From: Albifimbria verrucaria
Taxonomy: Eukaryota > Ascomycota > Sordariomycetes > Hypocreales > Stachybotryaceae
Assembly: GCA_020081605.1 (NCBI GenBank)
Contig: JAHREC010000013.1
Coordinates: forward strand, 992,001 to 1,056,000
Length of the DNA stretch: 64,000 bases
Direction of reading: 5' to 3'
Positions 47,606-59,146 of this stretch are shown here, piece after piece. The position numbers and the translations under genes were made by a program. The notes under the pieces were generated by a model. It did no database searches, was not told the DNA's origin, and worked only from the letters and a program-made list of their open reading frames with translations. Each line of letters begins with the position of its first letter. Position 1 is the first letter of the stretch.

Positions 47606-48511
47606 ATGTCACGAGGCGGGAGAGGAGGCGGCCGTGGTGGCAGAGGCGGTGCTCGGGGCGGCAAGCCTCTCGTGCCCTGGGACACGGGCGATGAGCCCGA
47701 CGCTCGCCCTTCGGAGCTGTTCCCTGTGAGTGCTGATTATTCCTTCGACGCTGGCTCCTTGCCTGTTAGCTGACCAATTGCCCTGATAGCCCTACACTGT
47801 CCCGACACCACGAGAGCTCTCCTCGCCGAGGCCGACAGCGTGCGGCACTACCTCCTGCTGCGCCATCAGGTGCACTCGTCGTCGCTCTACACCTCCAAGC
47901 GCACCTCGGCCATTGATCCCACCGCTCCGCGCAAGGTCTACGGCATGGCCCAGATGAACGCCGTCTACAGCGTCAAGAACAAGGCCTCGCTCGACCCCTT
48001 CACCGCCGTCCCCACCTACTCCCAGCGCTTCGTCCGCGAGGAGCGCGCCCTGCCCGACTGGTCCCGCCGCCCCGTCTGCCGCGAGCTCTTCCCCGGAGCT
48101 ACTCGACACCATCGACGCTCAGACCGCCGGTGGTGCCGTCCGTAAGAAGCGACGTCTCGAGCTGAGCAGGGTGAACGCCTTGCCCAGCGCCGAGGAGGCT
48201 TTCGGCCTGGTCGGCCCGGGTGACGAGTACGACGATGAGGGCGGCGCGGCCAACGCCGACGGCGAGATCGGCGACGATGCCACCTCGGCGCGCAGCCGTA
48301 ACAGGCTGCTTGAGGGTCTGGATGCCATGCGCGACGAAGAGGGCGACGAGGCCGCGGATGCCGAGGACGAGGAGGGCTTGAACGAGGAGGACCAGGATGA
48401 GGCCTACGATGACTCAGACGCGGGTGACTACGACGCCGAGAACTACTTCGACAACGGCGATGACTTCGGCGACGATTACGGAGATGCCGATGACGGCGAG
48501 GGACGTTCTAA
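47606..48511 (+). CDS. RPC31: RNA polymerase III subunit RPC7 (Rpc31)
   Basis: This is a Pol III-specific subunit involved in initiation. The N-terminus is RGG-rich (MSRGGRGGGRGGRGG) and leads to PLVPWDTGDEPDARPSELFP. The intron 47726-47789 joins to PYTVPTP. The middle has RHYLLLRHQVHSSSLYT, and the C-terminal half is strongly acidic (DEEGDEAADAEDEE, DYDAENYFDNGDDFGDDYGD), the classic Rpc31 layout. The frame breaks near 47820, 48095 and 48501. With one G added at the last, the protein ends EGTF at the stop 48509-48511, and otherwise it runs on to 48584. It shares a 307-bp promoter with HSM3. Confidence 0.85.
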
Positions 48512-49080
48512 AAAATGTCTCTTTCTCTGTTACGTTTTCTGGCAGGCGAACTCATGTAGGAGTTTGGTGATGGGGCTGGGATGAAAGAGACGAGAAAAGG
48601 ATGCGGGATGACGATGTAAAACTGTGTTTGATACCCAACGCCAACACCTCTAGGCGATACATACATACAGCAAATGGCAAAAACTTCTACAAACAGATTG
48701 CTTCTTCGCATGTTGGTTTCGTAATTGTTCCCTTTTTTCTTGGGTATCTACATCTAAGACTACCGCGCTTGGTAAACCCAAACACCCACCCCTTCCGTAC
48801 GGTTGTCCTCTCCTACGCTCTCCACTGAACCTCTGCATGATTTGCTTGGTGCCTTGTACTCGTACATGTCGTGAATTAAACAGACTTGTCTTTTTCATGT
48901 CCTCCCTATTTGTTTTCCAGCATCGAATGGGTCTTTTGCCGAGGGCGCACTAGCATCTTGCCAGACGCCCTGCTGACGAACGGTCAAAGACCCGGTAGCT
49001 AGCGGCGTATTGGGCGAGGTGAGCTGCCTCGTGGCGCGCCTGTTGCTATTGCTTGGTTTCCGAAGTTTCCGGAAACAGCT

Positions 49081-50790
49081 TCATGCTGTCATGCCAGCTG
49101 CGTACACGCCGCTCTCCACGATGCCCGCCTGCAGTCTTGACAGCCTCTCCCGGGTGTCGGCGATCTGACCCGCCTGCGCCACGATGGCGGTGCCAGTCTC
49201 GCGCAGCGCCAGGAGAACCTGGCCCAGCTGGTCTTGTACGGCAGCGCTGCCGCTGTTGCGGTCGCGGAACGCCCTGATCTGCTCGTACAGACCCTTCTCA
49301 ACGCCGGGCATGTCGCGCTCGATTTCGCCGCGGTACTCATCCAGTCGCTTCTTGTACTTTTCGACATCGTCGCATATGCGGTTGAAGTAGGTGATGAGGT
49401 CCTGGGCGCTGCCGTGGGCGGAAGAGGGATCGGAGCTGTTGGAGCCCTCCGCGGGTGGGGAGCTGGCGAAGAGGCCCGTCTGGTGATAGTGGGTGGGCAG
49501 CTTGAGATTGTCGGTGGCCTTGAAGGACAGCTGGGCGTCGGCGATGTTCTTCTTGGTCATGTCCTGCAGCACCTTGACGGTTTGAATGTCCCGGTTGAGA
49601 GCGGATTGGACGGCCTTGAACTTGGATTCGACAAACTTGACGTCCCTACCGAGCTGCTCGATATCCCTCTCGTGCTGGGGCATGAACTCGCCAATCTCGT
49701 CCTTCATCTTGATCACTCTTTGAATGCCTCTGTCAATGAGAGAGATCTCGTTTTGAATTGGCTGGGCAAGATCGTCGAAGCGTGTGCGTGGTCGCAGGTT
49801 GTCGATGTTGATCTGGACAGCAGGAACCTGAGCGGCAGTTTGAGCCTGCTGAGTTTGAGGTTGAGCACCCTTCAATCTGAGTTAGCTTTCGATATCGTGA
49901 GTAGGCATGCCGAAAGAACATACCAAAGACCAGTGGCAGGCTTCGCCTGGCTCTGCCCAAGAGTGCCCATACCCGTGCTTGGCGTGGTCGTGGAGGCGCC
50001 GAAGAGGCCGAGTCCTGTCTTCTGAGGCTGCTGCTGGGTCTGCGCCGACTGACCAAAAAGGCCACCGGTCTGCTGAGGCTGTTGAGTCTGTGTCGACTGT
50101 CCGAACAGCCCACCGGTTTGCTGAGGCTGTTGTTGAGTCTGTGTCGACTGCCCAAACAGCCCACCTGTCTGCTGTGGTTGTTGTGTTGGTTGCTGCTGGG
50201 TGTTGGCGGCCCCGAACAGGCCTGTACCACCGGTTGTTTGTGTAGTGGTGGCGGTTGCGGGCTTGCCAAAGAGTCCTAGACCACCGCTTGGCTGCTGCTG
50301 CGTATTTGATCCGCCGCCGAAGAGCCCAGTTCCTCCAGTCGCGGGAGTTGTGGTCTGGGCTGGTTGGTTGCTAGCAGCTGCTCCAAACAAGCTTGAGCCA
50401 GCTGCTGGTTGCGCGGTGGACGCAGCGCCGAAGAGGCCAGTGCCCGTCTTGGGCTGCGTAGAGGCGCCAAAGAGACCCGTGGTGGACGCCATGCCGCCAG
50501 CTGTGCCCGGGTTCGTGTTGGTTGAGGGTGCGCTTGTCGATCCAAAGAGTCCTCCAGTAGAGGCAGCGGGTTGTGTCGCGGCAGGGCTGCGCACATGATT
50601 CGTTAGAGCCAATGGAGGAAAAAAACACAAAGAGACCAGCGATGGATAAAGCTTATGCAGGGAATAGCGTCATGCAGGGGAACTGGAGGGCACCGTCAAG
50701 AGGCATCAGGACAAAGACTTACTTGGAATTGGCAGCGTTGGTGTTGATGGTGAGACCGCCGGGGCCACTGGCAGATCGCGCCAAAGACAT
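49081..50790 (-). CDS. NUP49: GLFG nucleoporin NUP49/NSP49
   Basis: This is a central-channel nucleoporin of the Nsp1-Nup57-Nup49 complex. Starting at 50790, the N-terminal half has about a dozen GLFG or SLFG repeats in Gln/Thr/Pro-rich spacers. The C-terminal half is coiled-coil (IDNLRPRTRFDDLAQPIQNE, SLIDRGIQRVIKMKDEI, QHERDIEQLGRDVKFVESK). Intron 1 is 50587-50722 and intron 2 is 49877-49923. Joining exon 2 to exon 3 makes a TGA codon across the junction, although both exons are clearly coding; an indel or misread base near the end of exon 2 is likely. The promoter is shared with FIP1. Confidence 0.87.
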
Positions 50791-51095
50791 GGCACAAACA
50801 GGCGTGAGAGCTTCACCGGAGCTGCAAGGAAGCTTATTGTCTCGGAGGCCGGATTTATGCGAAAGAGCAAGGCTTACAGTAGGCACTGGACTGCACCGTA
50901 CCGCGCCTGGAGTGGAGCTTGTTGACGCCAAACAAAGATCAAAAGAGGCGCTTGGGCCACGGTCAAATGTCTCGGTGAGACTCGGTGTGTCGGTGAAGAT
51001 GGAGTGGAGATTCTTTTTGTTGTTCTTGCTTCCATTTCTAGCCAGGCACTGATGTGATGATAAGCTGAGCGGTAAAATATCGGCTCACCAGATAA

Positions 51096-51105
51096 GGTAC
51101 GTACC
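51096..51105. promoter_or_regulatory. Palindromic promoter motif GGTACGTACC (NUP49/FIP1)
   Basis: An exact copy in AAGGTACGTACCCAAG, identical over 16 bases to the copy upstream of PDH E2. It lies between the divergent NUP49 (50790) and FIP1 (51244) starts. Confidence 0.5.
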
Positions 51106-51243
51106 CAAGCTACCTGCGAGCGCAGGTGCTCTTGACGGATTACATTGGAGCTTGATCGAGAGAGCTGCAGCGACTCTGTTTCTTAGTCTCCAACGACACC
51201 AGGAAACACGACAACTTCACAAACAAGCCCGCCACAATTCAAG

Positions 51244-52386
51244 ATGGATATCGACGAGGATGACGATCTTTACGTTCCAGAGGAGCCCAAGATCGAGAAT
51301 GATGACGAGAAGAAGCAACCACCGCCGAGAGCAGACGATTTAGAAGAGGGCGAGGAGGAAGATGAGGGCGGCGCAATGGACGAAGACGACTCTGATTCTG
51401 TAAGACGGAGCTGGAAAACAATTGAACACGCACGGCACATTACATACTAATCCCAGCCTCCCTTATAGGACATTGATATCATCACGGAACGCAAAGACGG
51501 CACAAAGGCTGCCCCTCCATCGTACGTCGCGCCATCCTCGATAGCTCTGCGCCGTGAATGACATGTACTGACCACGCTAATGCGCCGGTAGACAAACGAA
51601 ATACAGCGATATAAGAAACATCCCGCAGCGGTCAGCATCAAACGAAGCCCCGGCAAAGCAACCGTCTGTCAAGAAGGAAGAGGAGCAACGATCGTCTTCT
51701 GTGACCAACATTGCGGCGCCGAGCGCGGATCAGGCTTCTGCCGCCGCGTCCAAATCGACAATAGATATCAAGGCCGACCCTATCTACCCTGGCACGGGAA
51801 AGACCATCACACAACTGAACTTTGACGAAGGTACGGATCTAATCTAAAGCCTTTCAGGGCTCTCTAGCTCACGCGTGACAGATCTTCCGGAGAGTGATAA
51901 GCCGTGGCGGAACCCGGGTACGGATATTAGCGATTACTTCAACTACGGGTTTGACGAGTTCACTTGGGCGCTCTACGCTAGCAAGCAACAAGCTATGCGC
52001 AACGAGTACAACTCGGATGCTGTCAACGCGAACAACAAGAAGCTCATGGAGGACTTCAACAGCATGATGATGATGGGCGGCATGGGCATGCCGGGCCCCG
52101 GTGGCGGTGCTTCTGGCGGAATGCCTGGAATGGACGGCATGCCTCCCGAGATGCAGGCTATGATGCAGCAAATGGGCATGGATCCGTCGCAGATGGACCC
52201 GAGCCAAATGGCTGCCATGTTTGGCGGCGCCCAGAACCCCGGCGGCGGAGTCCAGGGAAACCAGGGACAGAACTTTGGGGGCTTTGGCGGCAACCAGGGC
52301 GGCTTTGGCTACGATCAGAACATGGCTGGCGGGGCGGCGGCAGAGGAGGGTTCGGCGGTGGTCGTGGACGACGAGGGCGTTGGTAA
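51244..52386 (+). CDS. FIP1: Pre-mRNA 3'-end processing factor FIP1
   Basis: This is a subunit of the cleavage and polyadenylation factor that tethers poly(A) polymerase. It has an acidic N-terminus ([26 protein letters not shown]) and the diagnostic Fip1 motif [20 protein letters not shown] followed by [14 protein letters not shown] Met/Gly/Gln-rich low-complexity tail ([28 protein letters not shown]) comes next. Introns are 51400-51468, 51522-51591 and 51831-51881, all GT-AG. One break near 52333 in a GC-rich run hides the real end: restored, the protein ends in an RGG-type tail ([10 protein letters not shown]) at the TAA 52384-52386. Without the repair it would run on to 52645 in a nonsense frame. 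Confidence 0.9.
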
Positions 52387-53917
52387 ACGGGCTGCTCTTC
52401 GGGCTCTGCAATTTCTGCGCGCATGCTGTTGGGCGATCAACATGGAAAAGACGGCAAGGCTATATTGTGTGGCCATGGGAATCGGGTTCGGCGTCAAGGG
52501 TTCATATTACCATAGGTTATGGACTTGGGTCCATTATTTTGGCCATTCTGTGCGGAGATCTGTACGATCTTTCAATAGCCGGTGGCTCAAACATGATTCA
52601 TTTCATGTTCTTAGCAAGCTATTGTTACTCGTGATCGTCAAGTGAACAGAAGATGCACGTAGATGGGCAAAGCATCGTTGCCCCGGTCCAAGGGAAATGG
52701 CGAACAACCACTTTCACGTTCCACCCAGGTAAAGGATCATGACAGATAACAAGACTGAGTAGTTGTTGTTACCCATCCGCGGCCATCTTGATCAGCTGCA
52801 AGGGTCTAATAATTTTTCCACAAGGGAAGCTTCCTCCTGAAAAAGGTAACGTTACTTGAAACCCGTGAGGGGGCAAGGACGCGACGCCGCCTTATCTGCC
52901 AGGAACATCATGCTGCGATCTTGCAGTCCGCATGACGGACGCATGGGAACAAGGGTAGCAGGATGCGAGTGATTGCCGTGCAGTAGGCGATATGCACGTT
53001 GCTTACTGGTGTGATGGATGATGTGGGTGAGTGGAAAGTGTGGTGGTGAACGGAAACGGCTGTGGAGGATTCAGCCAATGTCTCCGATAAAGAATATGGT
53101 GAAAATGAACGATTTGATACGTGAGATAATTACTAAAACGAACATGATAGAGTATAATACTGTGAATATTACTTGAGAGAACAAATCATAAGAGGACTAC
53201 AGGAAAATGAGACAAAAGAATGCATTTACAGCCTGTCTCAAACAAGAATGAAGACAGCCTGGCACAAGTATATACTAGTGAGACGATGAAACAACAAACA
53301 GACATAATGAAGACATTTTCTGTGAATTTCTCCCTTAGGGGAATTGTATCTCACTTACGTCCAAGTATAGCTGAAGAACCTTTGACTTACTTTAAGGACT
53401 TACACCATTCTCACAGCACTATACCCTGGGAATATAGTAACCAGAGCAATTTGTATGGAGCTGTCAGCTCTACGGAGCGCTATCGCAGGCCTGCTCTGGA
53501 AATATCTTATAACGATGCATGATCCTAAATCCTTCTGTCCTTCTACCCCAACTCCTTGACGTGTCACGATGAGTGCATATTGAAAGATCAATGAGAGGGA
53601 CCATTGGGGTGTCCTACTGTTGCATATAACTCGAGTTGATATTCGTTTTCATTGATATCATAAGATTCATCTCTTGGTCTATTGGCATCTATGTCCCGAA
53701 CAAGACCTAGCGACCAGTTGGATCACGGCGACTTGAACTGGTATGGGTTGGGTCCATGTAGAAGTTAAATCCACTCAGTGCAAAATGCTCATAACGAAGA
53801 AGACTGCTTTACTCAACCCTCGTGAAAACAGACCTAGAGCAGCCTCATATCTACATCCCCTACTATCAACATACCTAGGTATTAAACAATTTGGCTAGCC
53901 GAGCAAAAAATTATCGT
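52387..53917. other. Gene-free stretch
   Basis: This is the 3' flank of FIP1 and the space up to 5S copy 4. It is AT-rich from about 53090 to 53650. Frames up to 100 codons show no domain. Nothing was recognised. Confidence 0.5.
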
Positions 53918-54036
53918 ACATACAACAGCCGGTATTCGCTGGTCGTCACCGACCCAACTACTAATCTGCCGATTACATGCTTAATTAAGGGAGAGCGGAC
54001 GGGATCCCATGCTTTCATGCATCTATGGTCGTATGT
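53918..54036 (-). rRNA. 5S ribosomal RNA, copy 4
   Basis: This is a 119-nt minus-strand gene with the same sequence as copy 1 as far as I can align it by eye. It is followed on the minus strand by a T-run (TTTTTT) about 11 bases after the 3' end. It lies 140 bp past the stop codon of P450 gene 2, on the same strand. Confidence 0.95.
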
Positions 54037-54061
54037 GATGATCACTGGTGTTAGAGCACCT

Positions 54062-54065
54062 TATA
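54062..54065 (-). promoter_or_regulatory. TATA element of 5S rRNA gene 4
   Basis: TATA in TTATAAG (minus strand), 26 to 29 bases upstream of the 5S start. Confidence 0.6.
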
Positions 54066-54175
54066 ATCAAATGCTTCTTGTTTGAGCTATCGTGACTCTG
54101 TCAGTGTTTGCAATTTCCCTGAACCTTGATCATAACCCAATTTACCCGCGAACACACTACGTTTCATCACTTCGG

Positions 54176-56229
54176 CTAGTTTACAAGAACATTTAGCCCT
54201 CTACTGCCCTTCTTAGGAATACCCATCTCAGCTTCTTTCACAGGATATATGTCCGACTCATCACAATCCACAAGAGTCAAGGAGGGACCACCAGGCCGAA
54301 ACATGGTTCCAAGAATGGTATAGAGTTCTGCATATGCAAGACTATATAATAAGTTTGACCGTAGATTAGCACAGGCTCTTACGTAACGAGCAGATGATCA
54401 ATCCTTGTCTTCACTTACTTCTTGCCAACGCAATCTCGTGAACCCTTCTGGAAAGGAGCTAGGTACTTGTGCATTCGAACATCGTGCTCCCAAGCCATCG
54501 TTCTGGCTGAAATTTCTCTGGCTCCGGAAAGACCTCGGGGTCTAGGTGAAGGTTCCGGATAGACATGGCTACAACCGCCTATAGAACTCTTGTCAGATCT
54601 ACCCGTCGTTTGGAAAGTAGCTCAATAGCCTGCGTTCTTACACTCGTCGGGATAGTCCATTCTTTATACTGCAGTTCAACATCTGGAGATATTCGGGCGT
54701 TGCGTCTAGTGGCATGATTGACCCTGTGGATATGTAAATGAAAGCTTGTCATGAGGAGGGCTTTCCAGATTTTGAATCTGCATCTACTAACCGAAGTCCT
54801 TCCTTGATGCATGCATTGAGATATGGCACCTTCTCTAGAACAGTCCAACTGGGTGGCTTGGCAGGATAATCAGCCATGACGGCCTGTAACTCTTCACGAA
54901 GTCTTTTCTCCATGTCTGGGTTGGCCAGAATGTAATACGTGATGAAGGTCAAGACGTGGGTAGTAGTAATACTACTAGCCAAGAGAATGGCCAATCCGTC
55001 TGCGACTAGTCGTTTGGCACTCTTCTCTGACTCTGGAATGTCGCTCCTGGCAATGGTGTGGAAGATTGATTGTCTGACATTGTCTTCCGCTGTCTTCGTC
55101 TCGTTGGCAACCTCCGCCTTGATTTTGACGACCCTGTCTTCATTAAGCTAGAGAAATTTGTAACTTAGTTGCCAGCTCTCGTGATACAAGTTAATTGCAC
55201 GCAAGCACTTGGGATGAACACGAACCATTGTCATCATCTTGAAACCAGCAGACTCTGGGTAGAGCTTCTCCAGAAAACCCAGGGGGCCATTTCAACGACA
55301 CTATCAGCCATTAGTACAGGTTTACAAACCTTCAATGCTTTCCTACCCCGAAAGCCAACTCATATTACGGAGTTTGGGCATCAAGCGAACAGTGCTATCA
55401 ATAATATTGTGCCTAAAGAGTGTTAGCTCCATCGTCAAAGAAACTCTTGCGGTAAGTCTCTTACCATCCGAGGCTGGACTCGGGACTATCACCAAGTCCT
55501 GGACGGTCACCACAAGCAATGGTCGCCATAATATCGGCTGCCAAAGCTTCGTATGCATGCTCAAGATGAAAAACAGAGCCCGAACCTTTGAAAGAGCAAA
55601 TTCTTTCATCTAACCTCTTTGTTTCACTGTGAATTACGGACTCGACACGCGAGATTCCCAGTCTTGAGAAAAAGGGTTCGACAAGCTTTCGTCTACGGTG
55701 GTGCAAATCGTGGTCAGGAGTCAGCGGGAAAGACTCTAGAAGAATAATTCAGCATTTGTTTGTTTATGATAGTTCAAGAGAAGCTTACCGTCTAATGCGC
55801 GCCCAACACGTGAAAAGAATTTGATATTTGTTCGACGGCTCGCAGCCGTAACAAACAATTTATCGAAGAAGCTTGCGTCTTTGATGTGAATCTCCCCAGG
55901 GTTGATTCGAACTATGGGGCCTGAGCACTCCAAAGTCAGTCTTGCCAACTTGGTGGGAACTTGGCATATTCACCGTATTTCTCATGCATTTTCTCAATAA
56001 CTTCATGGAAATCATTGTCCCAAATATCATGAAACGCTTCATACCACCCCGTCGCGGCTGCGAGCTTTGGACCAGGGAACTTGGCCAAAGGTGAGAAGTA
56101 CAGATTATATATAGCCACAGCGAAAGGATACAAGACGATGGCGCCAGCGACATAGTGAAAAATACCCCACAGGCTCTTCAAGTCTCCCACAGTTCCTGCA
56201 CCCTGCGAGTGCAGTGTAGACTCATTCAT
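54176..56229 (-). CDS. Cytochrome P450, second gene
   Basis: This is a microsomal heme monooxygenase. It has an N-terminal membrane anchor (residues about 23-45) and hinge [29 protein letters not shown], an I-helix with ASSITTTH in place of the common AGxET, ExxR as EGLR, FQPERW, heme motif FQKGSRDCVGK, then the last exon SLAYAELYTILGTMF ending at 54176. Introns lie near 55920-55970, 55737-55790, 55410-55465, 55290-55325, 55150-55200 and 54360-54420. One break near 54508 interrupts FQPERW to AWEHDV. The N-terminal layout resembles the P450 at 12234-13923, so they may be distant paralogues. It has no metabolic neighbours. The substrate is unknown. Confidence 0.83.
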
Positions 56230-59146
56230 GATGACCCACTTGCTCGCTGGGTTGGAGACAAGAGCAGAGTAGTTTGATGGATGACGACTTCGGGCCGCGA
56301 TTCAGAACGGTTCAACCACGAACGTAGAAGGTAAAGAATAAATACCTCACGACAGAAGGTGCAAGAAACTGATTGCGTGTTTCCAGCCGAAATGTAACTC
56401 AGGCAAGGGATGCCATCTGTTTTACAACACTCCTCTTCAGCCAATCACCCCTACAGTCAATCACCATCACGTGAGAACTTGGGACTGCCACGGCAGGCAA
56501 TTCGAAGGGCACGGTCTGGTTGGATATATTGAACCAGGGTCTCAATAAGTCAAACCAGAACAGAAGTAGTTATAATAACTAGCACGCACTTTCTGCCCTT
56601 TATGAAGGGGCCGGTACTTGTCGTTTTGTAGCCATATTGTAAGTCAGATCGGTCTCACGTTGTTGATGTTCGAATGAAGTGCTTGTTTCTGTCAGGGCTG
56701 AATGTTGATATTATTAGCAGCTGGATATTGTCAAGGAGTTTGATGTCTAGAACGCCATGGGCTTTTTTGTTACTAGACCGGGAGAGCCCTATTCCGAAAT
56801 ATTGAGATTTCTAGGATCGGTTGAGATATCTTAATAGGTCAAGCACCGAATTGTCTCTTTTGCTAGCAAATTTGTGTAATTTGACGCGCTTTGAATAGTT
56901 CTTAGAGTAATTTTTCTTGAAGTGTGACGTTATAAACCCAGCCTTTTATTTACACATAAACCTTGATATAAACACATGTTTTTCATAATGTGTAACAAAC
57001 CTATCAGTGTGAATAGATAACAGACCAGTGCTGTATTTATATAGCGAATTCACTGTTGAGTTGCCTGTTTAGGGAGAATTGCCGAACTGGGTGTAAATCT
57101 TGGGGTAATAGCTGCTGCATGAAGCATTCACCGGCCGGCGCGTAGAACTTTTCAACCCTCTGTGGGCTTGATTTTGAGCCCATAGGGAATATCGGCTTTT
57201 GCCTGGGGGAGGCCTAGATGCTTCTAGCTGGAATAGATCTTCAGCTTTCTTGCTGAGGAGGCTGCTGTGGCGGCTGCGGCGGCATCCCCTTTGGCACTCT
57301 ATTGGAGCTTGGCGTGTCTATGATGCAAATATTAGCATCGTTTATATCTTCCAGCGCAGGAAATCTGGTGCGGGGTTGCGTAGATACGTAGATACGCCTT
57401 GACACACTCGGGGAGGTATTTTCTTGCTGTTAATCGCCGTGTACCGACCTTGTGAATTCCTGCTTCTAGCTCACCCAGTATCCTTCCGAATCTTCCCCAA
57501 GGATGGAACCTAGGTTCTCACACTTGGTCGATCCCCATTCTACGATAATCATGGGCTCTGTCCGGGAATATCCCTTCGAGTGCATTGATAAATTGGCTTG
57601 GAGCTCAAGGGAACCGTTCGACTACGTAAAGATTGGAAAAGATATGTGAGAGATCCACTTACCACCTATACTAACATTGGCGCAATGTAACTGGATATCT
57701 GTGGGCAACCCTAAAATGTCGAACGAACCGTCTTGATGCTCTTTCTTACAGTGTGGAATTGGCATTCTTTCAGGATGACACGAGAGATATCATTTCAGCC
57801 AATAAGATATATTATGTTTGAAAAGAAGGGCATAACTCTAAGATGACACCTTGCAGTGCGTTGTATTCGATGGGCAAGTTTTAGAGGAGGTTCAAGATGT
57901 CCCGGATGTTGACAAGTCTGGTATGGGTCAACTCTTCAGGGGATGCTTTGAAGACATGAGACCGATTAACCCGAATGGAGCAGATGATTTTATGAAAAAC
58001 TGAATAAAGCCATATTATAAGTTTCGCTTCGGAGAGACTGAGTATCAAACTTTAGAAAATTGTGTTGAGTATAGAGTCTCAGTGCCGACGGCTCGGTGAC
58101 CTTAGCCATTGGATCCAGTATCCTTTTGATGGAATAGGAGAATGTTGCCACCTTACACGACCAGTATAGGTCTCGACTAGTCTTGCGAACGATGTTCTCT
58201 CTTGGGAAAGGAATTATCCGAAAATCAAGACAGTTCCGATATGGCAAATTCGGCAATAGCTACAACACAATATGTTGATCATCACAGCAATAGCTTTTAC
58301 GAGAGTACTAAAATTGAGTTGAATGGCACGTTGGGTACTTAAAACCTCTGCTGGCAGCGAAATCACAATTTGCACTGACTACTAAAGCAACGAAATACCA
58401 TGGTCAACGGTTACAAGACCAATAGTAATTACTAAAGCACTTATACTATTAGGAACATCTATGTCTCGGGTATCTACCGCGCCTAGTGCAAGACTGGACA
58501 TGTTGATCTCTACAATGAGTTATCGTTACATTTACTGTCCTTATTTCCTGTCAGATGAGGAAATGCTATTTCTCAATCGGCTGCTTTCTGTCTTATATCG
58601 ATCTCGTTAGTCATGCACACACATCTCAGACAGTCGATATCACCCTATGCAGGAAAATTGCGGAGTGGCTTATATAAAAAACGCGCGTGACCGAGAAAGG
58701 CATGTCAGGGTGCCAATGGCACGTCAAGTGTCTCGGGAAGGTGACCAACACACGTTGCTCTCCCCTGACACCGAAAGAATTCTAATCGATTATCGATAAT
58801 GCCGATTCCGCAAAGGACACCATCTTGTCCTGTTGTGCCACTGAGGAGAGGTAACCATGATTGTCAGGAAACACCAGGGTGGGACTCAACGAGGAGTTGG
58901 GACAGGAAGCGCCCTTGCTGCTGTGTAGTCGGATGGAACGTCACATAGAATCGTTATCAGAATCGTGAAGGGGAAAAAAAATCACCAGCATTTGTTCTTG
59001 TATGGTATGAATTTGAAGTATTAAATTCCGCGACTCTCGCCCTTGTTTCCAGAGGCAGGAGCAACAACCACCTCCAGTAACTCCTAACCATCCAGCACCA
59101 AGGATAGAAGCTCACACATTAAAATCCAACTTTGCTTGGTGTCAAG
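56230..59146. other. Gene-poor, AT-leaning stretch
   Basis: There are 2.9 kb with no open frame over about 90 codons and no recognised RNA. The stretches 56560-57060 and 57780-58450 are visibly AT-rich. This could be decayed, RIP-mutated repeat DNA, but no element ends or family motif were seen. The last 500 bp serve as the chitinase promoter. Confidence 0.4.

Noticed and set aside
52387..52645. Extended C-terminus of FIP1
   Set aside because: It is a frameshifted read-through. One base near 52333 restores an RGG-type tail with a stop at 52386.
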